Below, piece after piece: positions 17,213 through 26,935 of a DNA stretch of 64,000 bases. The position numbers were made by a program, and so were the translations under genes. The notes under the pieces were generated by a model. The model saw nothing but the letters and a program-made list of their open reading frames with translations. It had not been told where the DNA came from and made no database searches. Source of the stretch: Bermanella sp040371755 (GTDB lineage: Bacteria > Pseudomonadota > Gammaproteobacteria > Pseudomonadales > Oceanobacteraceae); assembly GCF_040371755.1 (NCBI RefSeq), contig NZ_BAABWE010000006.1:168831-232830 (forward strand), written 5' to 3'. Position 1 is the first letter of the stretch. Every line of letters starts with the position of its first letter.

Positions 17213-19105
17213 ATGCAGCCGCAAAAAAGTAATGCCGGTTATTCTAAAAGTGCAGCGAAATTCAAATTAGGGGATTTTGGCTGGTTAAGAAACACTCTAA
17301 CCGCAAATAGTCGGGTGGATACAACGCCGTCTGATGGGCAGGTTTTCCACCTGCTGTTGATTAAACCGACGCGCTATGATGACGAAGGTTACCCTATTCA
17401 GTGGCTGCGCTCCTCAATACCCTCTAATTCATTAGCCTGCATGAACGGACTCGCGCTGGACGTGGCCCAGCGTAAAATATTAGGGGAAGACGTAGAAATA
17501 CGCGTATCAACGTTTGATGAAGCGTGTGACGTTATAAAAATTGAAGAACTCGCTCAGACTTTACGAGATGCCGGCCAACGAGCACTCGTTTGCATGGCTG
17601 GGGTTCAGACTAATCAATTTCCTCGCACCGTAGATGTCTCTAAACGCTTTATACAGCATGGAATTCCGGTATGTATCGGCGGCTTTCATGTAAGTGGAAT
17701 ACTCAGTGTAATCGGTGAATTAACCGATGAATTGTTAGACGCACAAAAGCATGGCATCTCGTTATTTGCTGGCGAGGCGGAATCCGGACGTTTCGATTTT
17801 GTGGTGAAAGATGCTTGGGATAACAGTTTACAGCCTTTGTATGATTACCAAAGTGACATGGTCTCGTTAGATGAACAACCCCAGCCTGTGCTCCCTAAGG
17901 ATTTAGTTAAGCGTAATTTTAATAATATTAGCACCATTGATTTAGGTCGTGGATGTCCTTTCCAGTGTTCATTTTGCTGTATTATTAATGTACAGGGTCG
18001 TACCAGCCGCTCTCGTTCCGCCGATGATTTGGAAGCTTTGGCTCGCCAAGCTTGGGATGCAGGCCTTGAGAAGATATTCATTACCGATGATGACTTTGCT
18101 CGTAATAAATACTGGGAAGCCTTATTTGACCGTTTGATCTTATTAAGAGAAGAAGGCATTAAGCTAAGGCTATTCATTCAAGTGGATACCCAAGCCCATA
18201 AAATTCCTAATTTTATTGATAAAGCAGTGGCTGCAGGGGTGGATAATGTTTTCATCGGTTTAGAAAACATTAATGCAGATAACTTAAAAAGCATTCAAAA
18301 ACGTCAAAACAAAATCACTGACTATCGTCAAATGCTATTAGATTGGAAACGTCATCCAGTGGTTATTTGGGGGGCCTATATAATCGGCTTTCCAAATGAC
18401 ACCTATGAATCTGTGATTCGTGATATTGAAATCATCAAACGTGAGCTGCCAATTGATATTCTTAACCCGTCTATCTTAACGCCACTGCCTGGTTCAATGG
18501 ATCATAAAGACATGATGGATAAAGGCGAGTGGATGGATCCGGATTTAAACAAATTCGATTTATCCCATCGTGTTACTCATCACCCGAAAATGACCGACGA
18601 AGAGTTAGACAGCCTATATAAAGCTGTTTGGGATACCTATTACACCAAAGAACACATGCACCGCGTGATTAAACGTGCATTTGCTTTAGGCAGTAATAAA
18701 AAATACACCTTATCTGGCTTGTTAACCGCATTTGGCGTGATCACAAAAGTAACGGGTATTCGCTCTTACGATATGGGTTTTATACGTTATGTTGCCCGAA
18801 AAGAGCGTAGAGAAGGTTTACCATTAGAGCACCCACTGGTGTTTTACCCAAAAATGTATTGGCGCTTAATTAAATCAACACTGACGATTAGCTTTGCAGC
18901 TTCTAGCTTGGCCAGAACCGCACGTAAAATGTGGCTAAGTAAATCATTTAAAGGCTACATAGACGAGGCCATCACCCCTGTTGTGGTGGATGATTATGAA
19001 AGCATGGAAATGTATCAGCAGACCCGTGGTGTGAAAGAACAAGCCGATAAAGCCGTTGCCAAAATTGCAGCTAAAGAAGCCAAAGTCTTTTACAGAGAAG
19101 CCTAA
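17213..19105 (+). CDS. B12-binding domain radical SAM protein
   Basis: 630 residues. N-terminal cobalamin-binding-like domain (about 40-200: VCMAGVQTNQFPRTV, VCIGGFHVSG), then a radical SAM core with C248-x3-C252-x2-C255 (GCPFQCSFC) for the 4Fe-4S cluster, IFITDDDFARNK, FIGLENINADNLK and GAYIIGFPNDTYE. Related enzymes are radical methyltransferases or cyclases acting on unreactive carbons; the substrate cannot be told. The C-terminal about 130 residues contain hydrophobic stretches that may associate with the membrane. Flanked by terminators, so a single-gene unit, followed by a polytopic membrane protein on the same strand. Confidence 0.88.
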   Translation: MQPQKSNAGYSKSAAKFKLGDFGWLRNTLTANSRVDTTPSDGQVFHLLLIKPTRYDDEGYPIQWLRSSIPSNSLACMNGLALDVAQRKILGEDVEIRVSTFDEACDVIKIEELAQTLRDAGQRALVCMAGVQTNQFPRTVDVSKRFIQHGIPVCIGGFHVSGILSVIGELTDELLDAQKHGISLFAGEAESGRFDFVVKDAWDNSLQPLYDYQSDMVSLDEQPQPVLPKDLVKRNFNNISTIDLGRGCPFQCSFCCIINVQGRTSRSRSADDLEALARQAWDAGLEKIFITDDDFARNKYWEALFDRLILLREEGIKLRLFIQVDTQAHKIPNFIDKAVAAGVDNVFIGLENINADNLKSIQKRQNKITDYRQMLLDWKRHPVVIWGAYIIGFPNDTYESVIRDIEIIKRELPIDILNPSILTPLPGSMDHKDMMDKGEWMDPDLNKFDLSHRVTHHPKMTDEELDSLYKAVWDTYYTKEHMHRVIKRAFALGSNKKYTLSGLLTAFGVITKVTGIRSYDMGFIRYVARKERREGLPLEHPLVFYPKMYWRLIKSTLTISFAASSLARTARKMWLSKSFKGYIDEAITPVVVDDYESMEMYQQTRGVKEQADKAVAKIAAKEAKVFYREA

Positions 19106-19137
19106 ATAATTTTAGCGACATTAGATATAAACTTAAG

Positions 19138-19170
19138 AAAGGGTAGAGGCTATAACGCTCTGCCCTTTTT
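19138..19170 (+). terminator. Rho-independent terminator after the radical SAM gene
   Basis: Stem gggtagaggc / gctctgccc with loop tataac and a T run. Its arms resemble the terminator at 16853-16886 upstream of the gene. Confidence 0.88.
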
Positions 19171-19266
19171 TATGTTTTCTTGAATATCTCTTTAAAAAAG
19201 AGTTAGCTAAAAACAGCCAATACTGGGCTTTCTGGTTTCTGTCGTCTCATGCTTTTCCCTGCTATT

Positions 19267-19282
19267 TGTGCTGTAAATCACA
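19267..19282. promoter_or_regulatory. CRP/Vfr-like site
   Basis: tgtgctgtaaatcaca fits TGTGA-N6-TCACA with one mismatch. It lies about 150 nt upstream of the membrane protein gene, in a 330-nt gene-free spacer. Confidence 0.4.
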
Positions 19283-19435
19283 TCGCTAAAAATCCACACA
19301 TAAATTACCTGTTTATTCCTTGTTGTTATATGTCTTGTGAGGGAGTTAAGTGGTACCTTGGTTCTATATCGTATTCACTACGCAGTTTGATCGACTTTTA
19401 ATAGTGACTCTCGAGGTGTAATTAAAGAGGGCACT

Positions 19436-20554
19436 TTGTTTGTACGGACTAATAACAATTTCAGGCTTTATATGACGTCTACAACCATGAACTTCCCTGC
19501 TGATGCGGATCAGCATTTGAAAGGTAACTCACCAAATAAACCGGTGATGAATACTCTATATGAAAATAATAAAAAATGGCTGTTTGCTTTATACCTTGTG
19601 GTTCCGGTCTGTGTTTTATTTGTACTGATCGATCATTTTTTATTAAATGGCATGATGCAACAAGCACTACCAAGACATCCAGTAGAATGGGCATTTTGGG
19701 CGATATTTTTTAATTTTCCTCATATCGTTTCTAGCTTTATTACGTTAGCAGATAAAGAATATTTGGGCGTTTATAAAAAGAACATAACTTACTCTTTACT
19801 GGCAATTACCGCGTTCATGGGTTTGATATTTTTTACCATGAGCCTATTTCCCGGGCGAGTGGCGTTTAGAATTGAGACTTTATTTTTAATATTTATAGCT
19901 ATTTACACTATGTACCACGTTATGTCGCAACAATACGGATTATCTTTAATGATGATGCAGCGTCCGGCTAACCTTAATTATCAGTTTTGGCGTTGGAGTA
20001 GTGTGTTAGTTGCAACCATTTTGTATATACATGTTTTTATGAAAGGCTACATATATAAGATGACGGTATTTACACTTCCACTTGCGGACGTATTGCTATA
20101 CATCGCGGCATTATTGATGATTGTAAGTACTATTGCAGGGATGAAGATCGGTTTGTCATCCAATACAAAGTTGGGTCGTTATTATGTATTTGGCAATATT
20201 GCCATGGTGATAGCTTGTTATTTTTGTTTAGAAATGGGTTATTCAGTTTTTGTAATTTTGATGCCCCGTGTGATTCACGATATTACTGCATTTATGATTT
20301 ATTCAGGGCATGATCAAAATCGTAATGCTAATGGATATAAAAACTTTATTTATGGTTCTTTATCATTCTTAAAAATTCCACCTCGCTTTTTAAACCCGAT
20401 TCTAGCCATCGTCATCGCAGCTTTAGTTGATTATTTTGCTGGCTATCGCACCATGGGTATGATCATTATTTTCTGTGGTTTATTCCATTACTACATGGAA
20501 GGTATTATGTGGAAGGGTAATTCTATTCATCGTAAGAGTTTAAAATTCTCATAA
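19436..20554 (+). CDS. Polytopic membrane protein with conserved His motifs
   Basis: 372 residues with about ten membrane helices. Start is uncertain: TTG 19436 has a good ribosome site (aaagagg, 5-nt spacing); ATG 19472 is an alternative. His residues sit in or next to helices: FNFPHIVSS, MYHVMSQQYG, RVIHDITAFMIYSGHDQNRN and FHYYMEGIMWKGNSIHR. Such motifs suggest metal or haem binding, and I recall FHxYxxxxxW(K/R) endings in a family of uncharacterised membrane proteins. No function assigned. It follows the B12 radical SAM gene but behind its own leader. Confidence 0.75.
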   Translation: MFVRTNNNFRLYMTSTTMNFPADADQHLKGNSPNKPVMNTLYENNKKWLFALYLVVPVCVLFVLIDHFLLNGMMQQALPRHPVEWAFWAIFFNFPHIVSSFITLADKEYLGVYKKNITYSLLAITAFMGLIFFTMSLFPGRVAFRIETLFLIFIAIYTMYHVMSQQYGLSLMMMQRPANLNYQFWRWSSVLVATILYIHVFMKGYIYKMTVFTLPLADVLLYIAALLMIVSTIAGMKIGLSSNTKLGRYYVFGNIAMVIACYFCLEMGYSVFVILMPRVIHDITAFMIYSGHDQNRNANGYKNFIYGSLSFLKIPPRFLNPILAIVIAALVDYFAGYRTMGMIIIFCGLFHYYMEGIMWKGNSIHRKSLKFS

Positions 20555-20566
20555 AAATAGATTACG

Positions 20567-20603
20567 AAAAAAGCCGATTAAACTCACGTTTAATCGGCTT
20601 TTT
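20567..20603. terminator. Bidirectional terminator between the membrane protein gene and mutS
   Basis: Long stem aaaagccgattaaac / gtttaatcggctttt with a tiny loop. It has A/T runs on both sides and serves the two convergent genes. Confidence 0.92.
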
Positions 20604-20623
20604 GGTTTTGATATAGCGCAGAT

Positions 20624-23281
20624 TTATAAATCGTGTTTTAACTGATACAGCATCTCAAGTGCTTGCTTTGGTGTTAAGTCATCTGGGTTCATGCTTTGTA
20701 ACGCCAGCTCAACTTTAGAAGGAGAGGTGGCAAACATGTCACTTTGCAATGGCGACGTCACAGGTTCTTTTACTGATGCTGCTTGAGTCACTGCTTGGAT
20801 TGGTTTAACAGGTTGCTGACTGTCGTTAATTTGAGTTTGCTCTAACGCGACTAGTTTTGATTTAGCTTGATCAATCACATGGTTAGGCACACCTGCAAGC
20901 TTGGCCACTTGTAGGCCGTAACTTTGGCTGGCAGGGCCTTCTTCCACGTGGTGCAAAAACACAATGTGATCGTTATGCTCGGTGGCGGTTAAATGCACAT
21001 TGACTACGGCTGGGTTTTGCTCGCTCAGTTGTGTCATTTCAAAATAGTGGGTGGCAAATAGGGTGTAAGCGCCTACTTGCTGGGCTAGGTGTTCAGCACA
21101 GGCCCATGCCAGAGACAAACCATCAAAGGTGCTGGTGCCGCGCCCCACTTCATCCATTAATACCAAGCTGTGCTCGGTAGCGTTGTGCAGAATGTTTGCG
21201 GTTTCGGTCATTTCTACCATAAAAGTAGAGCGGCCACCGGCCACGTCATCACTGGAACCCATGCGGGTAAAGATGCGATCCACCAAGCCAATATTGGCAG
21301 CCTGCGCTGGTACATAACTGCCAATATGGGCCAGTAATACAATGTGAGCCACTTGGCGCATGTAGGTGGATTTACCACCCATGTTCGGACCGGTGATGAT
21401 GAGCATGTTGCGTTTGTCATGAAAGCTTACATCGTTGGCTACAAACGGGTCTTCGATCATGGCCTCCACCACAGGGTGGCGACCTTGCTCAATATTCAGC
21501 CCCGGCTCTTGGCTTAATTGCGGGCGCACGTATTGTTGAGTAATGGCTCGCTCGGCTAAGTTTGACAGTACGTCCAATTCACAAATGGCGCTTGAGGTGT
21601 CTTGCAGTTCGGCCAGTTGCTGAGCAAGGGATTCAACCAATTCTTCATACAAGGCTTTTTCACGGAACAGCGCGCGACTTTTACTGGAAAGTGCCTTATC
21701 TTCAAATTCTTTAAGCTCCGGCGTGATAAACCGCTCGGCATTTTTTAGAGTCTGGCGGCGAATATATTCGGTAGGTGCCTCGGTTGCTTGGGCTTTACTA
21801 ATTTCAATGTAGTAACCATGAACACGGTTATAACCCACTTTTAAGGTGCTTAAACCGGTGCGCTCTTTTTCGCGCACTTCTATGTCCATTAAAAATTGAC
21901 CAGCGTTTTCGCTAAGGCCGCGTAGCTCGTCTAGCTCTTCATCAAAGCCTTCTGCGATGACACCACCATCACGAATCACCACAGGTGGATTTTCAATTAC
22001 AGCTTTTTGTAAAGTAGCTACGGTTTCTGGGTAGGTACTAATGCGTTTACCTAGCTGGGCAACGGGCTCATTATCCACTGCATGAATGGCGTTTTGTAAT
22101 TCCGGCAGTACCGCCAGAGCATCACGTAGACGGGCTAAGTCTCGTGGACGCGCACTGCGTAATGCCACACGACTTAAGATGCGTTCAATATCACCAATTT
22201 GCTTTAAAATGCCGTGAATATCTTCATAGCCGTAGCTTGATATCATGGCACCGATAGCACTCTGGCGTTGCTCTAACGTGGTTTGATCTCGCAGTGGGCG
22301 GTTTAACCAGCGGCGCAATAAACGCGAACCCATGGCGGTGGCGGTTCTATCCAGCACCCAAGCCAAGGTGAAATCGGTATGACCGTTAAGATTCACGTCG
22401 ATCTCTAGGTTTTTGCGTGTAGCGGCGTCTAGCACAATGGCGTCATCGGCTTGTTCCACCAATAACATACGAATATGAGGTAAGTCGGTGCGCTGAGTTT
22501 CTTGGGCGTAATGAATCAAACAGCCAGCCGCTTCAATGGCTTGTTTAAAGTCTTGGCAGCCAAAGCCATGTAAATCTTTGGTTTGAAAATGGGTGGTTAA
22601 TAAGCGAAATGCGGTTTCAAACTCGAACTCCCATGCTGGTAAAGTTTGGCTGCCAGCACGCTTACTTAAGGATTCTGGGTAATCTTTATCTTCATTGAGC
22701 AGCAGTTCAGCTGGGCGCAAACGTTCGATCTCGGCCAGTAAGGCTTCTTCGCTTTGTACCTCAATTACCGTAAAACGGCCAGAGCTGATATCCAATGATG
22801 AAATACCATGACATACCTTATCGCTGCGACCATCTTTATAACTGCTTACTGCCACCAATAAGCTGTCGCGGCGTTCATCCAAAAAGCTTTCATCGGTTAG
22901 CGTGCCCGGTGTAATCACCCGCACCACCTTGCGCTCAACTGGGCCTTTGCTTGTGGCAGGGTCACCAATTTGCTCCGCCACCGCAATGGATTCACCCATT
23001 TTCACCAATTTGGCGATATACCCTTCAGCGGCATGATACGGGATACCCGCCATAGGGATAGGCTTGCCACCGCTTTTACCACGGGCGGTAAGGGTGATAT
23101 CCAACAGGCGCGAAGCCTTCTTAGCATCGTCAAAGAAGATCTCGTAAAAATCCCCCATGCGATAAAACACCAGCTGATTAGGGTGCTCCGCTTTGATGCC
23201 TAAGTACTGCTGCATCATAGGTGTATGTTCTTGATTTTTATCGCTTTTAATTGGTTTAGGGGCAGTTTTACTGGTGGCCAT
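20624..23281 (-). CDS. mutS: DNA mismatch repair protein MutS
   Basis: 885 residues from ATG 23281, chosen because a ribosome site (aagag) precedes it; a TTG at 23326 would add 15 residues. Mismatch-binding motif G-D-F45-Y-E47. The ATPase domain has TGPNMGGKST (Walker A), LVLMDEVGRGTSTFDG (Walker B and signature) and LFATHYFEMT. The C-terminal tail has the beta-clamp-type and tetramerisation helix region. MutS recognises mispairs and recruits MutL. Its first 25 codons and upstream 80 nt are repeated at 41674-41829, so the island starts right at its promoter region; no mutS damage is seen. Confidence 0.97.
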   Translation of the reverse strand: MATSKTAPKPIKSDKNQEHTPMMQQYLGIKAEHPNQLVFYRMGDFYEIFFDDAKKASRLLDITLTARGKSGGKPIPMAGIPYHAAEGYIAKLVKMGESIAVAEQIGDPATSKGPVERKVVRVITPGTLTDESFLDERRDSLLVAVSSYKDGRSDKVCHGISSLDISSGRFTVIEVQSEEALLAEIERLRPAELLLNEDKDYPESLSKRAGSQTLPAWEFEFETAFRLLTTHFQTKDLHGFGCQDFKQAIEAAGCLIHYAQETQRTDLPHIRMLLVEQADDAIVLDAATRKNLEIDVNLNGHTDFTLAWVLDRTATAMGSRLLRRWLNRPLRDQTTLEQRQSAIGAMISSYGYEDIHGILKQIGDIERILSRVALRSARPRDLARLRDALAVLPELQNAIHAVDNEPVAQLGKRISTYPETVATLQKAVIENPPVVIRDGGVIAEGFDEELDELRGLSENAGQFLMDIEVREKERTGLSTLKVGYNRVHGYYIEISKAQATEAPTEYIRRQTLKNAERFITPELKEFEDKALSSKSRALFREKALYEELVESLAQQLAELQDTSSAICELDVLSNLAERAITQQYVRPQLSQEPGLNIEQGRHPVVEAMIEDPFVANDVSFHDKRNMLIITGPNMGGKSTYMRQVAHIVLLAHIGSYVPAQAANIGLVDRIFTRMGSSDDVAGGRSTFMVEMTETANILHNATEHSLVLMDEVGRGTSTFDGLSLAWACAEHLAQQVGAYTLFATHYFEMTQLSEQNPAVVNVHLTATEHNDHIVFLHHVEEGPASQSYGLQVAKLAGVPNHVIDQAKSKLVALEQTQINDSQQPVKPIQAVTQAASVKEPVTSPLQSDMFATSPSKVELALQSMNPDDLTPKQALEMLYQLKHDL

Positions 23282-23361
23282 AGGACTGCTCTTTTTTAAT
23301 GCTAAATAATGGATATAAGCGGGCAATTGTACGGCAATATTAGGGGATGGGTAAGGGTTGA
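23206..23361. repeat. Left 156-bp direct repeat (mutS 5' end and promoter region)
   Basis: This segment matches 41674-41829 in the same orientation at 153 of 156 positions by my hand alignment. It covers mutS codons 1-25 and 80 nt upstream. Together the copies bracket 18.3 kb of accessory DNA, as attachment-site-like or recombination-derived repeats would. Confidence 0.95.
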
Positions 23362-23434
23362 CAAGTTAAACAGTGACGGGGAAGGTAGGGCACTGATTTT
23401 TAGTACCAATTATTAATAATAGCAATCACCTCCT

Positions 23435-24163
23435 GCCTACACGGGTCACGAAGCGTTAGATGAAGTGGGCCTAATTCATATGAACGGCCGGATATACGAT
23501 CCAACATTGGCTCGTTTTGTTCAGGCTGACCCGTTCATTGATGGTGTGACGAATACACAAGGCTATGCACGCTACACTTACCTTAAAAACAACCCGTTAA
23601 ATGCTACTGACCCAAGTGGTTTCTTCTTGGATAAATTAGGCGATAGCATTGAGCAGTTTGGTAATTGGTTAAGTCATGATCCTGTGGCCCAAGCGATCAT
23701 TACGATTGCTGTATGCGCTACACCAGGTGTTAATGCCGTTGGCTGCGCATCATTTGCTGCAGGTATGACGACAACGACAACCTATATTGCCACAGGGGAT
23801 TCAAGTCAGGCGTTTAAAGCGGGTGCGTTATCCGCAATGTCGTCTTTTGCCTTTGCTCAAATAGGAGATGTGTTCTCAGCCGCTTCAGGGATGCAAGGAA
23901 GCTGGCAGCATGTACTGGCCCATGCAACCACGGGTGGTGTAATGTCCGTCTTGCAAGGCGGTAAGTTCGGGCATGGGTTTGTGAGTGCAGGGGTTGCTAA
24001 AGGTTTAAACGTGAACCGCATCATGACTGGAGAAGTAGACTTTGCGGCTCGCTTTACACGCATCTCATTGGCTGCGTTAATAGGTGGCACGACTTCTGAA
24101 TTAACAGGTGGTAAGTTCGGAAACGGCGCAATCACTGCGGCTATGGCGCAGGCGATGAATGGG
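23435..24163 (+). repeat. 729-bp Rhs core/pretoxin repeat, copy A (copy B 25769-26497)
   Basis: The two stretches encode the same Rhs core end and pretoxin region with modest divergence and equal length; they diverge sharply at the toxin tip. A second pair, 25123-25788 and 27826-28387, repeats the upstream YD-repeat part. These are recombination substrates for toxin-tip exchange. Confidence 0.9.
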
Positions 24164-24640
24164 GAAAAAGCTCAGGATGAGATTGCTAAAAAACTAATTA
24201 ATCCAACAGGTGGAGAAATTCGCAATGATAGCGAAGGTGATGGATCATGGAAGGCAAGTAGAGGAAGTAGGGAGCACCTTGCATTAGATTTATCGGCTGA
24301 AAATGAACAGTTAATAATATCTCCTGTGGACGGTAAGGTTACATATTTTGAGGGGGCATCTACTGGTTACCCAATAGTTGATATTGTCCCTTCTGATAAC
24401 AGTTTAGGTATAGACAAGATTCGAATGTTATATTTAGAAGCTCCTGCTGGGTTTACTAATTGGTCTTCAACTAATGTGAAGTCTGGGCAAACAATTGGTT
24501 CTTTGACGAATATTAATGAGCTTGTGAATTTTGAGACTGGAAAAGTTTATTCTTCTGGAGTAACTCCGCATGTTCATATACAAGTTTATAGGGAAGGAAG
24601 ATTAGTTAATCCAACACCTTATTTTTTTAACGGTAAATGA
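23465..24640 (+). CDS. Orphan Rhs C-terminal fragment with M23-peptidase-like toxin tip
   Basis: 391 residues from a GTG; Rhs homology is open back to 23435 without a proper start, so this is a displaced 3' fragment of a large rhs gene. It begins in the Rhs core end (MNGRIYDPTLARFVQADPF, NNPLNATDPSG), followed by a Gly/Ala-rich pretoxin segment shared with the next Rhs copy to about residue 233. The variable tip (about 235-391) has H271-x3-D275 and H369-x-H371, the metal-ligand pattern of LytM/M23 endopeptidases, which cut peptidoglycan cross-bridges. It is probably expressed only after recombination into a full-length rhs gene. The next gene is the likely immunity protein. Confidence 0.8.
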   Translation: MGLIHMNGRIYDPTLARFVQADPFIDGVTNTQGYARYTYLKNNPLNATDPSGFFLDKLGDSIEQFGNWLSHDPVAQAIITIAVCATPGVNAVGCASFAAGMTTTTTYIATGDSSQAFKAGALSAMSSFAFAQIGDVFSAASGMQGSWQHVLAHATTGGVMSVLQGGKFGHGFVSAGVAKGLNVNRIMTGEVDFAARFTRISLAALIGGTTSELTGGKFGNGAITAAMAQAMNGEKAQDEIAKKLINPTGGEIRNDSEGDGSWKASRGSREHLALDLSAENEQLIISPVDGKVTYFEGASTGYPIVDIVPSDNSLGIDKIRMLYLEAPAGFTNWSSTNVKSGQTIGSLTNINELVNFETGKVYSSGVTPHVHIQVYREGRLVNPTPYFFNGK

Positions 24641-24643
24641 TAA

Positions 24644-25054
24644 ATGAAGAAAGTATTAAGATTTAATTATTTACTCTATTCTATCTTTTTATGCTTTGGG
24701 TGTTCCACTCAAGCAAGCTCAATTGTTGGTGATTGGAGCTTGATTGAAAAGAATACGGGATGCCCATATTCAATCTTATTTAGAAAGAATGGTGTTTACG
24801 AAATATTAAATGATTGTTATGGGTTTGATCCTAAGCTGCCTATTGTTGAAAAAGGGAGGTTTTATATTGGCAATAATGAAATATCATTTACCAAGCGTGA
24901 GATTTTTTCTGAGTATAATTTCTTAGGCAGTAATGGATTAAGCTCAGTTAAAATTTTAAGTTTAAATGATAAAGAATTAGTTATTAGCGTCTGTTCAGGT
25001 GTAAATAATAAGTGTTCTATCGATAGGCTAATAAAACGCAGTTTAAAAAAATAA
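24644..25054 (+). CDS. Putative immunity lipoprotein for the M23-like Rhs toxin
   Basis: 136 residues, starting 3 nt after the toxin stop. A signal peptide with lipobox (LCFGC, Cys at about 19) puts it in the periplasm on a membrane, where a peptidoglycan-cutting toxin would act. The mature part (IVGDWSLIEKNTGCPYSI) looks like a lipocalin-like beta fold with two or three further Cys. Assignment as immunity rests on position, export and size, not on a recognised family. Confidence 0.7.
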   Translation: MKKVLRFNYLLYSIFLCFGCSTQASSIVGDWSLIEKNTGCPYSILFRKNGVYEILNDCYGFDPKLPIVEKGRFYIGNNEISFTKREIFSEYNFLGSNGLSSVKILSLNDKELVISVCSGVNNKCSIDRLIKRSLKK

Positions 25055-25072
25055 TAACTCATTAGGTGGTGA

Positions 25073-26935
25073 GTGAATTCGCTTGGTATACATAAGTGCA
25101 CAACTTTCAATGCAGCCACTGGCCGCATTGAAAGTGCTGACCTAAGTAATACCTTAGGTGCAGTGACCACAACGTATCAATATGATGGCTTTGGTAACCT
25201 ACAAGGTAAAAACTTCAACGACACCTACAACTATCAATACGAAAGCCAAGGTGTATTCAACAACCGTTTGCACACTGTGGATAACTCTAACCCGTTTGAT
25301 TACGACGCCAACGGTAATATCCGTAACTACAAGGGTAAAAACATAGAATACAGCGTATTCGATAAACCCACGCGTATAAACGCTAACGGACATGTTACCC
25401 AATTTAAATACGGTACGGGTCGCAGCCGCTATCAACGTTTAGATCAATTTGGTGATGGCAGCTTTAAAACCACACGCTACATTGGCAGTGTAGAAAAAAT
25501 AGCTCACTCGGATGGTAAACAAGAAATCAAACGTTACCTACCCGGTGGCGCAGTGATCACTATTGAAACACTCAATAGCATCACAACTGAAACCATCCAC
25601 TATCTACACAAAGATCATCTAGGATCAGTGGATATAGTCACTGACTCATTAGGCGATATCGTACAAGAAATGAGTTTTGACCTATGGGGCAATCGTCGTG
25701 ATGCCACCGACTGGTCGCAAATGACACTCATCGAATTAATCGGCTTTAATAACAGCCTCACCACCCGTGCCTACACGGGTCACGAAGCGTTAGATGAAGT
25801 GGGCCTAATTCATATGAACGGCCGGATATACGATCCAACATTGGCTCGTTTTGTTCAGGCTGACCCGTTCATTGATGGTGTGACTAATACACAAGGCTAT
25901 GCACGCTACACTTACCTTAAAAACAACCCGTTAAATGCTACTGACCCAAGTGGTTTCTTCTTGGATAAATTAGGCGATAGTATTGAGCAGTTTGGTAATT
26001 GGTTAAGCCATGATCCTGTGGCTCAAGCGGCTATCACCATTGCATTTTGTTCTATTCCGGCCGTTGGTACTGCTGGTTGTGCATCATTTGCTGCAGGTAT
26101 GAGTGCTACAACAACCTATATTGCCACAGGGGATTCAAGTCAGGCATTTAAAGCAGGTGCGTTATCAGCAATGTCGTCTTTTGCCTTTGCTCAAATAGGA
26201 GATGTGTTCTCAGCCGCTTCAGGGATGCAAGGTAGCTGGCAGCATGTACTGGCCCATGCAACCACAGGTGGCGTGATGTCCGTCTTGCAAGGCGGTAAGT
26301 TCGGGCATGGGTTTGTGAGTGCAGGGGTTGCTAAAGGTTTAAATATCAATAAAGTAATGTCAAATGACACAGGATTTGTGGCAGATGCAACGAGAATTAC
26401 CCTAGCGGCTATTGTGGGTGGTACAACATCAGAACTAACCGGTGGTAAGTTCGGAAATGGTGCGATGACGGCTGCATTGGCGCAGGCGATGAATGGGAAT
26501 GCGTCGTTGGAGAGGGAGCAAGAAAAAAATAAGTATTCAATTAAAGTAAATGGAAGGGAATTGAATCCAGATGGATATGTATTGGATAATGATGCGCTCA
26601 GAGATAATGTTGCTGACTTGTATTCCGATTTAGTGGAAGAATTAGGAACAGATAAATTTCAATTTAAAGTTACAGGTGGTGATAGGTATATTGGAGCAGA
26701 TGGTAAAGCATATTCAAGTACAGATGATTCTTATATAGGGAAATCAGGTAAAGCTCATGTTCGAGGAGATGCTGTAGACTTACGGATAAAATATAATAAT
26801 GGAAAGCTTGTACCTGTAAACGTTGTAAGTCAATCTGTAAATAAAACAAACTTGATATTTGACCCAAATGCAATGCCACATCACTACAGTGATAGACATT
26901 ATCATTTACAATTGCCTAGGAATTTTAAACCATGA
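25073..26935 (+). CDS. Orphan Rhs fragment with M15-peptidase-like toxin tip
   Basis: 620 residues from a GTG start, without the N-terminal Rhs/export regions. YD repeats (YQYDGFGNLQGKNFNDTYNY, YDANGNIRNYKG) lead to the Rhs core end (HKDHLGSVDIVTDSLGD, DPTLARFVQADPF, DPSG), a shared pretoxin region and a unique tip (about 480-620). The tip carries HVRGDAVDL and, near the end, HYHLQLP: the HxxGxAxD...HxH zinc pattern of M15/VanY-type D-Ala-D-Ala peptidases. The 5' end looks like the product of a deletion between two (c)gcattgaaag words of an rhs gene. Its stop overlaps the next ATG by 4 nt. Confidence 0.8.
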   Translation: MNSLGIHKCTTFNAATGRIESADLSNTLGAVTTTYQYDGFGNLQGKNFNDTYNYQYESQGVFNNRLHTVDNSNPFDYDANGNIRNYKGKNIEYSVFDKPTRINANGHVTQFKYGTGRSRYQRLDQFGDGSFKTTRYIGSVEKIAHSDGKQEIKRYLPGGAVITIETLNSITTETIHYLHKDHLGSVDIVTDSLGDIVQEMSFDLWGNRRDATDWSQMTLIELIGFNNSLTTRAYTGHEALDEVGLIHMNGRIYDPTLARFVQADPFIDGVTNTQGYARYTYLKNNPLNATDPSGFFLDKLGDSIEQFGNWLSHDPVAQAAITIAFCSIPAVGTAGCASFAAGMSATTTYIATGDSSQAFKAGALSAMSSFAFAQIGDVFSAASGMQGSWQHVLAHATTGGVMSVLQGGKFGHGFVSAGVAKGLNINKVMSNDTGFVADATRITLAAIVGGTTSELTGGKFGNGAMTAALAQAMNGNASLEREQEKNKYSIKVNGRELNPDGYVLDNDALRDNVADLYSDLVEELGTDKFQFKVTGGDRYIGADGKAYSSTDDSYIGKSGKAHVRGDAVDLRIKYNNGKLVPVNVVSQSVNKTNLIFDPNAMPHHYSDRHYHLQLPRNFKP

